Shown one piece after another: positions 1 through 8,798 of a stretch of DNA of 28,337 nucleotides. The position numbers were made by a program, and so were the translations under genes. Each line of letters begins with the position of its first letter. Positions within the stretch are counted from its first letter, which is position 1. Below the pieces are notes generated by a model that saw only the letters and a program-made list of their open reading frames with translations, was not told the origin of the DNA and did not search any database. This stretch comes from Botryllus schlosseri (lineage: Eukaryota > Chordata > Ascidiacea > Stolidobranchia > Styelidae). The DNA lies in the NCBI GenBank assembly GCA_000444245.1, contig ATSW01013071.1:1-28337 (forward strand), in the 5' to 3' direction.

Positions 1-229
1 CGACCTCACTGCAGTTGCAGTGACTTAAAAAGCCCAGAAATCACAGTGAGCCGAGCTACAAGTCAGCAGCTAAAGACCCGATGAATCGCGAGCCGATGCA
101 TGAGAGAGTGGAAAGAATGTCAAAGACAAGAATAAATGCATTGATCAGTTCAAATACTGTCATGTCGTGGAGCACAAAGCCTTAAACAGGCTAAAAGCAC
201 CACTGTTGTGTACAATAATAATAATAATT
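1..229. other. Unassigned left edge with weak SINE-like fragment and AAT run
   Basis: Bases about 25-75 resemble the 3' half of the SINE seen at 20001-20282 (shared words like CTACAAGTC and CAGCAGC), but the similarity is short and I would not call a full copy. An AAT microsatellite of about 18 bases lies at 211-228. No coding potential was recognised up to 229. Confidence 0.25.
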
Positions 230-519
230 TGCTACCACCACTTTTGCAAGGAAGATTTTGCTGCTAGAGCATTATAGATACACCAATACAGTCACGTCTA
301 AAGAGAGGTGCGATTCCCAGTCGCAATCTCCGTGGTGAAGCAGAAGATATGCGCATTGCAAAGAGGCGGACCCTGAACTCCATGCCGTGTCAACTGTCTT
401 CCTGCAATGTTGTGGGTGCTGCACATGCGAATCTTACATTGTCATCTGGTGATCCTGATCTAGAATCGCCATCGTGTAGCCTTGAAATGGAATCTTCAAA
501 TCCATCACCTGAATCTTAG
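230..519 (+). pseudogene. THAP-type zinc finger remnant of a DNA transposon (broken)
   Basis: Bases 230-274 read CYHHFCKEDFAARAL, which fits the C-x2-H-F plus DF block at the end of a THAP zinc finger. After a one-step change of frame near 274, bases 274-519 stay open and read TPIQSRLKRGAIPSRNLRG and onward to a TAG, matching the usual THAP closing block (LK-x-GAVPT-like). THAP fingers bind DNA in P-element and some Harbinger-type transposases and in host proteins derived from them. The first Cys pair of the finger is not found upstream and the frame is broken, so this is a decayed fragment. The DDE-like fragment at 745-1014 may be part of the same element. Motif reading is fairly clear; superfamily is inference. 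Confidence 0.55.
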
Positions 520-744
520 GGTTAGAAGCCAACGAAGTCAGTCATATGCAGATTAGCTACCTATAAGCCCACAGGACATCAGAACAGAGATGATGTGCAG
601 AATGGTGTAAATACATAGGGCTCTTCGACTCACAAGTAGCAATTTTGGTAGGGTTTTGGACTGCTTTGAGGGGAACAAGACAGCAGGTACTCCATATGCA
701 ACATCTCTTTTCAAATCACTTCAAGGACAGTACAGTATGAACAG

Positions 745-1014
745 GTATTCAATATTGTGGGGGTTATTATTGCACGAAGAAAGGGCCATTCAAGACTACT
801 AAGCATCACTCATGTGAATGTAGCAAAGATAGGTCTTGTTCTTTTTCCATATGGATATCAGGGTGCTTCACATGATAGAGTGGTTCTAGCTGAGCAGACC
901 TCATCTGCCTTGGTGTGCTTGAGGTATCGTAACAGCACATGCGATGAGTTCATGAAATTTGAACTTGGGCAGAAATCACAGAAAAAGAGTTTTTATTTGA
1001 CTGCTGCTAGATAA
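745..1014 (+). pseudogene. DDE transposase-like fragment, possibly PIF/Harbinger
   Basis: The open stretch ending at the TAG at 1012 contains LVLFPYGYQGASHDRVVLAE. A GW-x-GS-x-HD-x-RVL block like this surrounds the second catalytic Asp in PIF/Harbinger (HARBI1-like) transposases, which is why I suggest that family. Only about 85 codons are open, with no convincing first or third acidic motif around it. It lies 230 bp downstream of the THAP remnant on the same strand, which fits a THAP-plus-DDE transposase gene that has decayed. It could be a chance match; the block is short. Confidence 0.4.
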
Positions 1015-1675
1015 TTACAAGTAAATCACTCTTATTGGCATCAAATTCAGGCCCAAATGTGAGCCACAAATGATCCTGCCTTCTTATACTCTGCCTTCCC
1101 AAGCCTTCCTGTCCTTTGCGTTGGAAGAAAATGAATGGAAAGATCTGTTCTTCCCCAGTTCATTGCCATTGGTGGCACTGCATTCATAAACACAGTAGTA
1201 TTTCGGCATTATATTTCAGTATATGTTATTAAATATTTTTTTCCTTTCCGAATTTTAATATTGATGAAGTAATAAACATTTAACTGTAATCTTGTCGTTT
1301 TTAGGCTATAGGAATACATCGTAGTGCCAAATAGGCTTAGGTAAATGCAGCGTCCTCCGTTGCTGCGTCGTATCCATGGCCACTGTCTCTCGACCAATCA
1401 GCGTAAAGTTTGGTTTACGGCCGTGTTATATAGGCCTACCGTTGGAGACGGCCCATTGTCTGCCCATTGTGAATCATAAACGGTAAAATGAAACAAATAG
1501 GTTGACATGGTATCATGCTCATCGCACCGCAATATCCTAACCGAAGCAAGACTGCGTGGGCATTGGCTCAGATATCAAGAAGCGCATAGTGAAAAATTGT
1601 GATGTAAACAGCATTGTCAGAATGAAGCAACACGGTGTGTCACCGGTAGTGTACGCACGACTTCAGGGTTGCTAG
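1015..1675. other. No gene recognised
   Basis: The stretch between the two transposase remnants contains a CCAAT box-like word near 1395 (GACCAATCAGCG) and TATATAGG near 1427. They are 30-40 bp apart, but no start codon with an open frame follows. I see nothing else I can support. Confidence 0.3.
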
Positions 1676-1810
1676 CCGACAACTGCTGCTGTTGAGCGTT
1701 CTTTCTCCATTCTTCACAGGCTACTTGGCAAGGACAAATACTTTCCACCCGAGAAAGTAGGAAAGTATCTTTCGTTGTACCACAACAAATTTAAATTATT
1801 TCTACCATAA
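1676..1810 (+). pseudogene. hAT transposase C-terminal dimerisation fragment
   Basis: Bases 1676-1810 translate as PTTAAVERSFSILHRLLGKD and continue through KYFPPEKVGKYLSLYHNK to a TAA. The A-x-VERSFS-x-L block followed by a basic stretch and a closing helix is the C-terminal dimerisation region of hAT transposases, here of the VERSFS subtype. The frame closes with an in-frame TAG at 1673, directly before the fragment, so it is an orphan C-terminus. It differs in sequence type from the STYLCESGFSAL-like fragment at 23882-24205, so at least two hAT lineages left transposase remains here. Confidence 0.65.
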
Positions 1811-2129
1811 TGCGTGATATAACTACTGGAATTCTTCATAGGTCCCGATTTCGTAAAAATAAAAGTTTTTTCGATGTAAACATTTGTCAGTTTTCAAGTC
1901 CAAAAAGTTTTTTCAGGCCAAACTACTTCGTAAAAACGAGACAGTTTCAACCAGAAATGAAGATAAGTAGGACAATTCTAACGCTTTGTGCGAAAATACC
2001 TGATTTACATACATGAAGGAGAATTTTCGTCAAGACGTAGTTTTTTTAAAGTACAAAAATATCAAAATTTTGATTTTTTTAGGTCAAAATCTTCCGTTTT
2101 TAGGTAAAAAAAACGTCCTAATAAGGAGT
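1811..2129. other. A/T-run-rich stretch, no gene
   Basis: This stretch has many short A and T runs (for example around 2040-2115) and no believable open frame. It may be the 3' part of the hAT element whose transposase end is at 1676-1810, but I could not find a terminal repeat. Confidence 0.25.
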
Positions 2130-2205
2130 CGTGCTCAAATACTGAACTCGTACACTAAAACTCGAATTTGAATATAATCTCTCAATTACTCGATTTTCCC
2201 AGGCC
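2130..2205 (+). mobile_element. Family A MITE, right-end fragment
   Basis: Bases about 2130-2205 match the right end of the other family A copies: an ACTCGAATTTGAA-type segment, then CTCGATTTTCCCAGGCC. Only the terminal 75 bp or so is present. Confidence 0.5.
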
Positions 2206-2837
2206 TAGTTAATACTAAAGCGTATGGGAGTGTGGCCATGTTTGACAACAATATAATTCGGTTGACTTCACTCGCTAGAAGCATGGCAGAAATAGAACGA
2301 CACACCATATCAAATTCAAGTGCAAGATATATTCGTCAGTTAGTGTGTTTACCGCGAAGCGATGTTATTGGACTAATGGCGATATTTCGCATACACTAAA
2401 CACGACCTAATGCCTCTAAATTTCACGGTGTAGAGTAGTGATTTTCTGACATTGCTCCGCCCAAAATTGCCTTCAACACAATACAATCGTAGTAAAGCGA
2501 TAGGCATTGTATGCCGGGAATGAAAAAGGTGAACTTGGCGAAAATTCCGGGGTCTATTTATAAATGCGCTCCGCGTCGGGCCGTTTGATCTCGCCTGAGC
2601 GAACCTTTCATCAGATTACCGATGTCAAAACAGCGCATAAACGTCAATATCGTGCCGCAAAACGAGTGGGTGAGGGAAAAAATGAAAATATATGTTCAAA
2701 ACGATTCGTTACTTTCAAAAGGCATCTGTCTGATTTAATACTTTGTTTTCAATTGATATATTGTTCTGCGGGATTTTCTTCGTAATATCGGAAAGGGTAT
2801 CTTCCGCACAGCGTTATCCACTTTATGATACCGCGTG
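2206..2837. promoter_or_regulatory. CpG-rich stretch with TATA-like box; role unknown
   Basis: Around 2550 there is a TATA-like word (CTATTTATAAATG at about 2552-2564) followed directly by a CpG-rich run up to about 2680. An open plus-strand frame of 73 codons (2564-2785) and an open minus-strand frame (about 2560-2670, with LMKGSLRRDQTARRG) overlap here. Neither has convincing splice signals or a recognised motif. This may be an unrecognised exon, a promoter or a transposon end. The remainder of the stretch shows nothing else. Confidence 0.2.
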
Positions 2838-3197
2838 CAGAGTTAGACGACATGTAAATTTTTAGCTTGTCCAAATTAAATTATAATCATAACTATAGCT
2901 ACACAGTTATTTTCTAAATTGGATTCTAATTAGCATTACTAAATTCTCAAAGTACAAAAACACAAATCAAGTTCATTCTCATTGAGCATGGCAGATACCT
3001 GTACGACTGTCGACTATATATACGTACACAAAGTCTAGTTCATTTCGCAATATAGCCTACACTTCTCCTGTAGCATTAGATTAGAATTACAATGAGAGCG
3101 TAGAAACATTTCACAAATTCGATTAGAATTAAATTACCGGAATTTTGCTCCAATTAGTCTAACTATACTACTAGAATTATTTAGATGTCCAAGCCTG
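2838..3197 (-). mobile_element. Family E MITE copy 1, reverse orientation
   Basis: The reverse complement matches the family E copies at 16130, 18105 and 19542 along its length: TTGGACATCTAAATAATTC at one end, then AATTAGA-type words, then TGAGAATGAACTTGA, and an ACTGTGTAGCTATA segment before the other end. On the plus strand it runs from CAGAGTTAGACGA to TGTCCAAGCCTG. Flanking octamers ACCGCGTG and ATCAAGTG agree at 5 of 8 positions, so the target duplication is weak. The element is non-coding. Confidence 0.6.
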
Positions 3198-4033
3198 ATC
3201 AAGTGAAATATTCACATGAAGTCTTTTTCGGCAAAATTTAAAACAACGCAGAAGTATTACGCTGTTGTAGGTTAAGCCCTTCAAGTCTGCGTATGCTGCG
3301 TTTAGCGTAAAGCCAAGATGACTAGACTCAGTCAATAGGAAATCCCATTGGTGGGCGAACAAAATACTATTCTATGATGGGATTATAGTTCGAAACAACG
3401 GCTCTCGAGTTTTGCGTATATCGTGGATAAATCACGGGATTTGAAGGCCGCTAATTACAGGTCAATTCGCACTGTGATACATAGTACTGAGGATGCTGTC
3501 AGTCGCACCAAAGCGCTATGAGAAATCATTTGAAAGCCACGATCTCATGTCTGCCATTAACGCCAATCATCACTTTAACGTGGACGTCACTCATTGAGTC
3601 AATGGCGGCGATAGAATACGCCAAACGCGTAAAACTTGGTACCAGATTTTAGAACTCAAAATAGTGTCACTTAACAAATAGGACAAATAGTCGTATGATT
3701 TTCGAACCGACTATTTTAATTTCATAGTTAGTGCGAGCAATATTTTGCAAACGCTTGAGGAAGTTCAAAACGACGGAGGTTCGAGCACGTAATTAGATTC
3801 GACGAGGTGAATCCATAAGCCTGTTTCAACGCGTAACGTTTTACTATGAATGGAAACGTACTGAAATCCTAAACCTCGAACACAAAGCATAGTATGTATT
3901 ATATTGTAATATTAAGTAAGCTGTTTCGTATTTGACTTCCCTGCATGCGCAGTAATGTATCGCTCAACTTGTAGCGCATAAGTATCCTGCAAACCTAGTG
4001 CAACTCTCTACTGACACAGGTGTATTCCTGCAG
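3198..4033. other. Unassigned, mildly CpG-rich stretch
   Basis: A minus-strand frame at about 3525-3650 is open (it includes RLAYSIAAIDSMSDVHVKV) and lies in CpG-rich sequence. It lacks a good acceptor and ends in a stop, so I do not call an exon. The next exon of the minus-strand gene should lie somewhere below 6909 and might be here or outside the window. Confidence 0.2.
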
Positions 4034-4249
4034 ATCGCCACCGGCATTTCTACAACAAATCTAACATTCCAGTGTTATCAATCGGGTTCGGCACAACAAT
4101 TCGAGTACACGAATCTGGAACGGGTATTAATTCTATAATGATTCGAGTAGTGTGGTGGAGATGAATTTTCGAGTTCTAAAATAATACGCTCCTTGCCATT
4201 AACAGTCAATTCTGCAAAGAGAAATATAGTTTCGATACCATTTTCCACC

Positions 4250-4440
4250 GTGTTCAGTTCAGTTTGAGAATTTCATCAATTCGAAACACCACAACACTGC
4301 GACACAATGAAGGAAACGGAGGGTGTCGAAACGACTTGGAGTAGTCTTTGAAATCAGACACCCACCCGGGCCTAGGCGATGTAAAGAGGAGGCGCCGAAT
4401 GAGTGTGAAAGATGATAATGAGAAAAGACAAAGGATGTAT
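4250..4440 (-). mobile_element. LINE 3' tail, reverse orientation, inside family A copy 1
   Basis: Read on the minus strand this matches the plus-strand segment at 7704-7932: shared words are GGTGGGTGTCTGAT, AAGTCGTTTCGACACC and GTTGTGGTGTTTCGAA, and both end in ACTGA repeats (here CTGAACTGAAC). A 3' untranslated region ending in a short ACTGA-type repeat is typical of truncated CR1/L2-type LINE copies. There is no reverse transcriptase left. It lies between the TTCGATACC and TATCGCAGC blocks that are adjacent in other family A copies, so it inserted into the MITE. Confidence 0.55.
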
Positions 4441-4667
4441 GGCGTAAGGCTGTAAACCTCGGTCGTATCGCAGCATACGTTATGTGTAGTCACATCGTTA
4501 CGCACGTTAGTTAAGATGACATTTTTGTCTTAATCAAGTCACGTTATTGTCACAAAGTGCAATGAAATAGGTACGGTCGTAAAAATATCAAATTTCCTCA
4601 ACTGTGATGTGAAACTGGCATAATATTCTTTGTAGTGGCACAAAGGGTGCATGTGTGAGCTTTCCAC

Positions 4668-5576
4668 CAGTTTTGAGATCAAGTCACAACTATCTTCTAG
4701 CCACAAGTCGTCTCGAGTCATTGCACATTTTGAATCGAGTCAAGCCAGTCGATTTTCAAAGGTGACTCGAGTCAAATCGGTCGATATTTGAAGATCATTC
4801 GAGTAAGGTCAAGTCGCGAGTCAAGTCACAATTCAAGCCATGTTGAATTTTCGAATTACTAGGCATGATCCAAAGTCATTGCATTTTGCAAGTTGCTTCA
4901 AATACTGATTGAATCGTGAATCATTCTGAACCGAGCAACGAATATTGCGGTACATATCTGCAAAAAAGCGTTGTATCGCTCACGCATAAGTCTGCTAAAT
5001 TACGTAAGTATCGGTATAGCGTCAATATACGAGTATCAACCAAAACAGAGGATATGATGCGAAACCTCATAGTTGAAACAAATTGATAAGATGCAATACA
5101 CTGCACTGCCAATCAATACATACAATGTAGGCCTCATCCAATTGTTAACGCGAAATATAAACGTATAAACTATATTCATTCGATTTCAATTTTAAATCAT
5201 TCACGAGAGTTGGTTAAGGTGAGCACTGTGAGTAGTCTATAGAACAGAGATATATTCTTACTAGATTACTTTACTTATAGTTTACGACAACGTAAGCTGT
5301 AAACTCTGATCACTTTTTGTGATCACAATTTATTTGCGACATAGCAATGGAGACTTAGTAAAACGCACAGTATCGAATCCAACAATCCGAACATTATACA
5401 AGATACAGAGATTTATTCGACACCGATTACTTGATGACTTGAGATCGACTCGCAAATTTTGCTCCGAGTCACGAGTCAATCGACAATTTTGAAACGTTGA
5501 GTCAAGTCATTTTTGCAAAGTGGATCGAGTAACGTCAAGTCATATGAAAATGTTGACTCGAGTCATCCCAACACTG
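4668..5576 (+). mobile_element. Family B-like hAT element nested in family A copy 1
   Basis: The element starts CAGTTTTGAGATCAAGTCA and ends TGACTCGAGTCATCCCAACACTG, and both outer parts are dense in GAGTCAAGTC-like words. Flanking octamers CTTTCCAC (4660-4667) and CTTTCCGC (5577-5584) agree at 7 of 8. At 909 bp it is almost twice the length of the copies at 13687 and 25362. The extra middle (about 4900-5400) has no recognised homology or coding frame and may be a longer relative or another insertion. Confidence 0.6.
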
Positions 5577-5697
5577 CTTTCCGCGTCATTCATACTGTTC
5601 TGACGCCATAATGACCGATACTCGAATATTTGACAAGAAAAACTCGATTTCGATCGAGCCACAAAGGTTCTCGATTGTTTCCAGCCCTGATCGCCTC

Positions 5698-5928
5698 CAC
5701 TGAAAGCCCCTTTTATACAGTTCCCTAATGGAACGTTTATTATGTGTAGTGTCCTGGACTTGTGTATAATTTGCGAGCCCGTAAATACGTTTCGCGACCC
5801 CACTCAGAAAAGCCTTGATCTACTTCATATGCTGGCCTTCGTCACATCGTACTTAGAGAATATAGTGTAAAATTACACGTTATGTAGAACACAGGACATC
5901 TGCAACAATGAGTATTTAAGATCACTAC
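5698..5928. other. Short unassigned gap
   Basis: I see no gene, repeat or signal I can support between the end of family A copy 1 and the SINE. Confidence 0.2.
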
Positions 5929-5937
5929 ACCTAACAG

Positions 5938-6211
5938 GACGTGTAGCGAGGTAGCGTAGTGGTATAATCCACAGCTCGTTTGTGTGGGTTCGAGTCCGAC
6001 CGTGGTCGATTCCAGAATTCCTACCCAAAATGTTGGAGGTATATCCAGGCTTCTCCTTGCCATCTCATTCGCGTAAACCGTGTCTTACAAAAAGCCTACA
6101 ACTGGGACGTGCTTCAAAGTCGGCATATACGGAATCCAAAATAAGGAATATCGACCTAGTGTAAATGACCATTGTAGCCGACAAACACCATGAATACCAC
6201 AAACAACAACA
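5938..6211 (+). mobile_element. tRNA-derived SINE copy 1
   Basis: The 5' end carries RNA polymerase III promoter boxes: an A box (GGTAGCGTAGTGG at about 5950) and a B box (GGGTTCGAGTCCGAC at about 5987). A non-tRNA body follows, with CCAGAATTCC, GTTGGAGGTATATCCAGGC, CCATCTCATTCG and CGTGTCTTACAAAAAGCC, and the copy ends in an AAC repeat. The copy is bounded by a perfect 9 bp duplication ACCTAACAG (5929-5937 and 6212-6220). It is close to full length compared with the copy at 20001. Such elements are moved by a partner LINE; the partner is not identified here. Confidence 0.85.
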
Positions 6212-6220
6212 ACCTAACAG

Positions 6221-6908
6221 AAAACCCATATTGTTCGTCTCGCTCACAGTATATACTCAGAGAATTGACCAGCGGAAGGTTACCACAACACCAGCCTACA
6301 GCTGATCGGCCAGTCAGTAAAATTACATTGACCCTTTGGGCAGTATATTTCCTCCATAACAGCCGTAATAATATCAAATGATATCGGAAACGCATGATTA
6401 CTTTCCGCAATGCGTGACAGCTAACAAAGCTGAGCTGTCTGTCCCTGCCTGGCTTGTATTATAATGTTTCGTGAAATATTCCGTAATATACTACCATAAT
6501 AGGCTTCTCAAACCCAAGTACATTCATCGTAAGACACAGCATGAGTCTCAACCAAGTATGTGCGATGATAAAATAGAAAAATATAATAAAACTAAATCGC
6601 TAGTTTCTATACCAATCCCAATTTTACAACCTGAGTCAAGGTAACGTTGTATTGTAATGTCACTCATGTATAAATTAAGTTGTAAAGTCATTAACATATA
6701 ATGGATATAGCGAGAAGTTTATCATTCTGCAAACTTTTATTCGGCGAATGGGCTACTTTGGCGTCTGTAACTAAGGTTAGACATAACGGCGCCCTCTAAC
6801 GATTCTATAATTAAACCTAGAACACAGAACTCAATATTGTAAGTATATAGTAGCCTACCTAGCACTAACGCAACTTATGTACTACCTATGCGCGCCTCTA
6901 GCGCCTAC
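6221..6908. other. Unassigned, downstream of exon G in the minus-strand gene
   Basis: This should be intron of the minus-strand gene, since exon G ends with a good donor at 6908. I see no further exon with an in-phase open frame and a strong acceptor, and no repeat family. Short open frames on both strands overlap each other and look random. Confidence 0.25.
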
Positions 6909-7028
6909 CTGTAGTGCTGGCGAGAGTCTTTGAAAGACAGGCAGCTTTGTAGCGATTTCCGGTGGCGGCGCTGGGTTTCGATTATGATGAAAAGTGCTCA
7001 TTGAGTGAACGGTCGCCTTTGCTGGCAC
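6909..7028 (-). CDS. Exon G of unrecognised minus-strand gene
   Basis: An internal exon of 120 nt, 40 codons, phase 0 at both ends. The acceptor is ATTCGCCAG before 7028 and the donor is CTACAG/GTAGGC at 6909/6908. It encodes VPAKATVHSMSTFHHNRN, then PAPPPEIATKLPVFQRL, a proline-rich stretch with no recognised domain. It joins exon F in frame without change. No stop or terminal signal follows, so the gene continues below 6909. The genomic frame is also open into both introns for short distances, but the splice signals and phase make the exon limits more likely than a single long frame. Confidence 0.65.
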
Positions 7029-7055
7029 CTGGCGAATAAGATAGGTCGTTATTAC

Positions 7056-7490
7056 GAGAGCTGGGCAAAATCCAGTACCTGAATGATTCGATTTTGAAAC
7101 TAGTAACAGGCTTCGAGTTGAGTCGAGCATTAGACCACATATTATGTCACATTATGTCACAACGATACGAATGATGTGGACCGTCCAAATATGTACCTTT
7201 TACGCGACCACAAAGATTATAAAGCGAGTACTAAATCACATTACAGATAATTTGGTAATTTTCGACCATACTCGTTTCTTGCACTTTGTGACAAAGCTGT
7301 GGGTTGAGCACGACTTGACAAAAAAGTCATACAAGCGTACGTAGCTTTGCACTACATGTTTCGTATGCTGCAATAAGACAAATAGATGTGTGCAGCATTC
7401 CGCGCGGCATAGTGGTATCGAAACTATAATTCTCGTTGATAAATCAACTCTGAACGACAATGAGCGTATAAAATCACTGCCCGAACAAAT
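7056..7490 (-). mobile_element. Family A MITE copy 5, reverse orientation, in intron F-G
   Basis: On the minus strand it carries the family blocks in order: GAATTATAGTTTCGATACCA (about 7410), GCAGCATACGAAACATGTAG (about 7350), TTGTCACAAAGTGCAA, GGTACATATTTGG, and the right end GATTTTGCCCAGCTC at 7056-7075. The far end (about 7490) is diverged, so the limit is approximate. The right terminal repeat on the plus strand reads GAGAGCTGGGCAAAATC. Confidence 0.65.
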
Positions 7491-7570
7491 CATGTGATCT
7501 GTATTTCAGACTGGGGATGCTCCCGGCTTGGTGTGGCATAACTGCGGACATCACCATTAATCTATATATA

Positions 7571-7701
7571 CAGGGATGTTCAAAAATAACTTTTCTCTTC
7601 ATTCACACCAAAATTAATTTTCAGCGTTTTATTGGGCAACCTAACAATTTCATCGAGTATTAGCCGTCAAATTTGGAAAAAAGGGTATTTTTGAACAGTC
7701 A
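7571..7701. mobile_element. Short mariner-like MITE in intron F-G
   Basis: The ends are inverted: CAGGGATGTTCAAAAATAAC at 7571 and GTATTTTTGAACAGTCA ending at 7701, sharing TGTTCAAAAATA in opposite orientation. Both are flanked by TA, the target of Tc1/mariner elements. At 131 bp it can only be a non-autonomous remnant. The family call rests on end sequence and TA flanks alone. Confidence 0.55.
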
Positions 7702-7703
7702 TA

Positions 7704-7932
7704 CATCATACATCGATCTCGCCTTCCGCCACATGCCACCTCATTTCGTCGATTGCCTTTTGTATTCTCTGCTTTACTTTTCATTCAGTGTGCACGTCTC
7801 CTAGGCCAAGGTGGGTGTCTGATCACAAAGACTTGTACTCAAAGTCGTTTCGACACCTATTTTTTCACTGTATCGCAGTTTTGTGGTGTTTTGAAATGAT
7901 GACAATGTTAATAAACTGATACTGATACTGTA
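7704..7932 (+). mobile_element. LINE 3' tail in intron F-G
   Basis: This matches the reverse-oriented segment at 4250-4440 (GGTGGGTGTCTGATCACAAAG, AGTCGTTTCGACACC, GTTTTGTGGTGTTTTGAAATGA) and ends in AATAAACTGATACTGATACTG. The end has the form of a CR1/L2-type LINE 3' end with a short terminal repeat. It is 5'-truncated with no reverse transcriptase. Its tail stops about 10 bp from the donor of exon F. Confidence 0.6.
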
Positions 7933-7944
7933 CGACTAACTCAC

Positions 7945-8229
7945 CAGCTTTCTAGGCACCGCGGGGCTGTACGGCACGTCAAATCCATCCGTTATACTCT
8001 GCTTATCCCTGTGAAAAGATCGACCCGTGTGGCGCTCGGGAACTGCAAGCAGCGTTGGGGAGGGTGGCGGTGAGATCGTTGTCGGAGGCGCCAAAGTGTC
8101 CGACGGGGCGAGGCTAAATATCCCTTCGTAAAACCGAAGATCGTCGTTTGGGAAACGGACTTGTATATTCCATATGTCGAGCTCCTCGTTGCTCAGTAAT
8201 CCGTTTTCAAGTGCTTCCGCGTAGAGGTT
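7945..8229 (-). CDS. Exon F of unrecognised minus-strand gene
   Basis: The best-supported exon in the window: 285 nt, 95 codons, phase 0 at both ends. The acceptor is CCCCGTTTAG at 8230 and the donor is CTG/GTGAGT at 7945/7944. It begins NLYAEALENGLLSNEELD and continues with an acidic-aromatic helix-like part (IWNIQVRFPNDDLRFYEG). A proline-rich linker (APPTTISPPPSP) follows, then a basic part ending VPYSPAVPRKL. The PPPSP and PYSPAVPRK stretches look like SH3 or kinase-target linkers, but that is inference. Codon use is GC- and CpG-rich compared with the AT-rich surroundings. I do not recognise the family. A part before the linker (about 40 residues) may be a small folded module. Confidence 0.82.
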
Positions 8230-8667
8230 CTAAACGGGGACGGTTGACGCAGTGAATGACGCAGGCTGGTAACAACTCAAAGGTCAAATGCACGAAGTGC
8301 GGAATGCGCCAATGGTCAACTTTTCGTTAGAGTTGATAAATCACGACATGCCGACTCTATGCATGAGCACGATCAATGGCGCCCGTTTGAGTTTCCTCAG
8401 TATCATATCATTTACATTCCGTAACTGATGACCTGGATGTAGGCCAGTTTCATTCAAACATTCGTGGAGTATCAACGAGATAGCGTAGTGGTATGGAATG
8501 CGTTTCTATGTCGGATCGTGGATTAAACCACGGGCCTGGTCAGGCTAAAGACTTGACTAAATGAATGGCATCCTGCGACAACAATGCAAGAAGAAATTTG
8601 TTATCATATTTCATCGAAATATCTCAAATAAGAACCAATTTCTGTGTATTTGTAAGATTTTTGGGAT
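8230..8667. other. Intron E-F, near exon F; includes tRNA-like SINE 5' fragment
   Basis: At about 8475-8540 the sequence GAGATAGCGTAGTGGTATGG resembles the A-box end of the SINEs at 5938 and 20001. The B-box position is degenerate (GTGGATTAAACC) and the SINE body is missing. This is either a truncated SINE or a tRNA-like pseudogene. The rest is unremarkable. Confidence 0.3.
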
Positions 8668-8798
8668 CAGGTTGCAACCAGTAAGTCACAAGGCTCGGAG
8701 TCACGAGTCAATTTTACTTTTATACTCTTGACTCTACCCAAGTCGAGTCATTTTAAATTCACTAACGAGTCAAGTCCAAGTCTCAAATCCTAGTGCTG
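8668..8798 (+). mobile_element. Family B-like hAT MITE, shortened
   Basis: It starts CAGGTTGCAACCAGTAAGTCACAAGGCTCGGAGTC, close to the left end of the copy at 25362. It continues with GAGTCAAGTCCAAGTCTC and ends AAATCCTAGTGCTG. At 131 bp the middle is missing. The flanking octamers do not match, so the target duplication is lost or the limits are off. Confidence 0.5.

Larger units (their letters stand above)
4034..5697 (+). mobile_element. Family A MITE copy 1, with two later insertions
   Basis: The family A sequence runs from about 4042 to 5689. It starts with a TTCGAGTACACGAATC block near 4100, has ATAGTTTCGATACC at about 4225, TATCGCAGCATACG at about 4468, a TTGTCACAAAGTGCAATGAA segment near 4550, and resumes at about 5620 with ATACTCGAATATTTGAC and the end CCAGCCCTG. 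It is interrupted by a LINE tail (4250-4440) and a family B hAT element (4668-5576). Flanking octamers ATCGCCAC (4034-4041) and ATCGCCTC (5690-5697) agree at 7 of 8, as expected of a hAT target duplication. The left terminal repeat is poorly preserved. It has no open frame of its own. Confidence 0.6.

Noticed and set aside
3525-3650. Terminal exon of the minus-strand gene
   Set aside because: A short open frame exists, but there is no convincing acceptor and no phase link to exon G.
7390-7450. tRNA-like words GGCATAGTGGTATCG and GTTGATAAATCAAC
   Set aside because: They align to the core of family A (TAGTTTCGATACC reversed), so no tRNA is needed to explain them, and there is no B box.
8475-8540. 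A tRNA gene
   Set aside because: The A-box part fits the SINE head, the B-box position is degenerate and no cloverleaf can be drawn.
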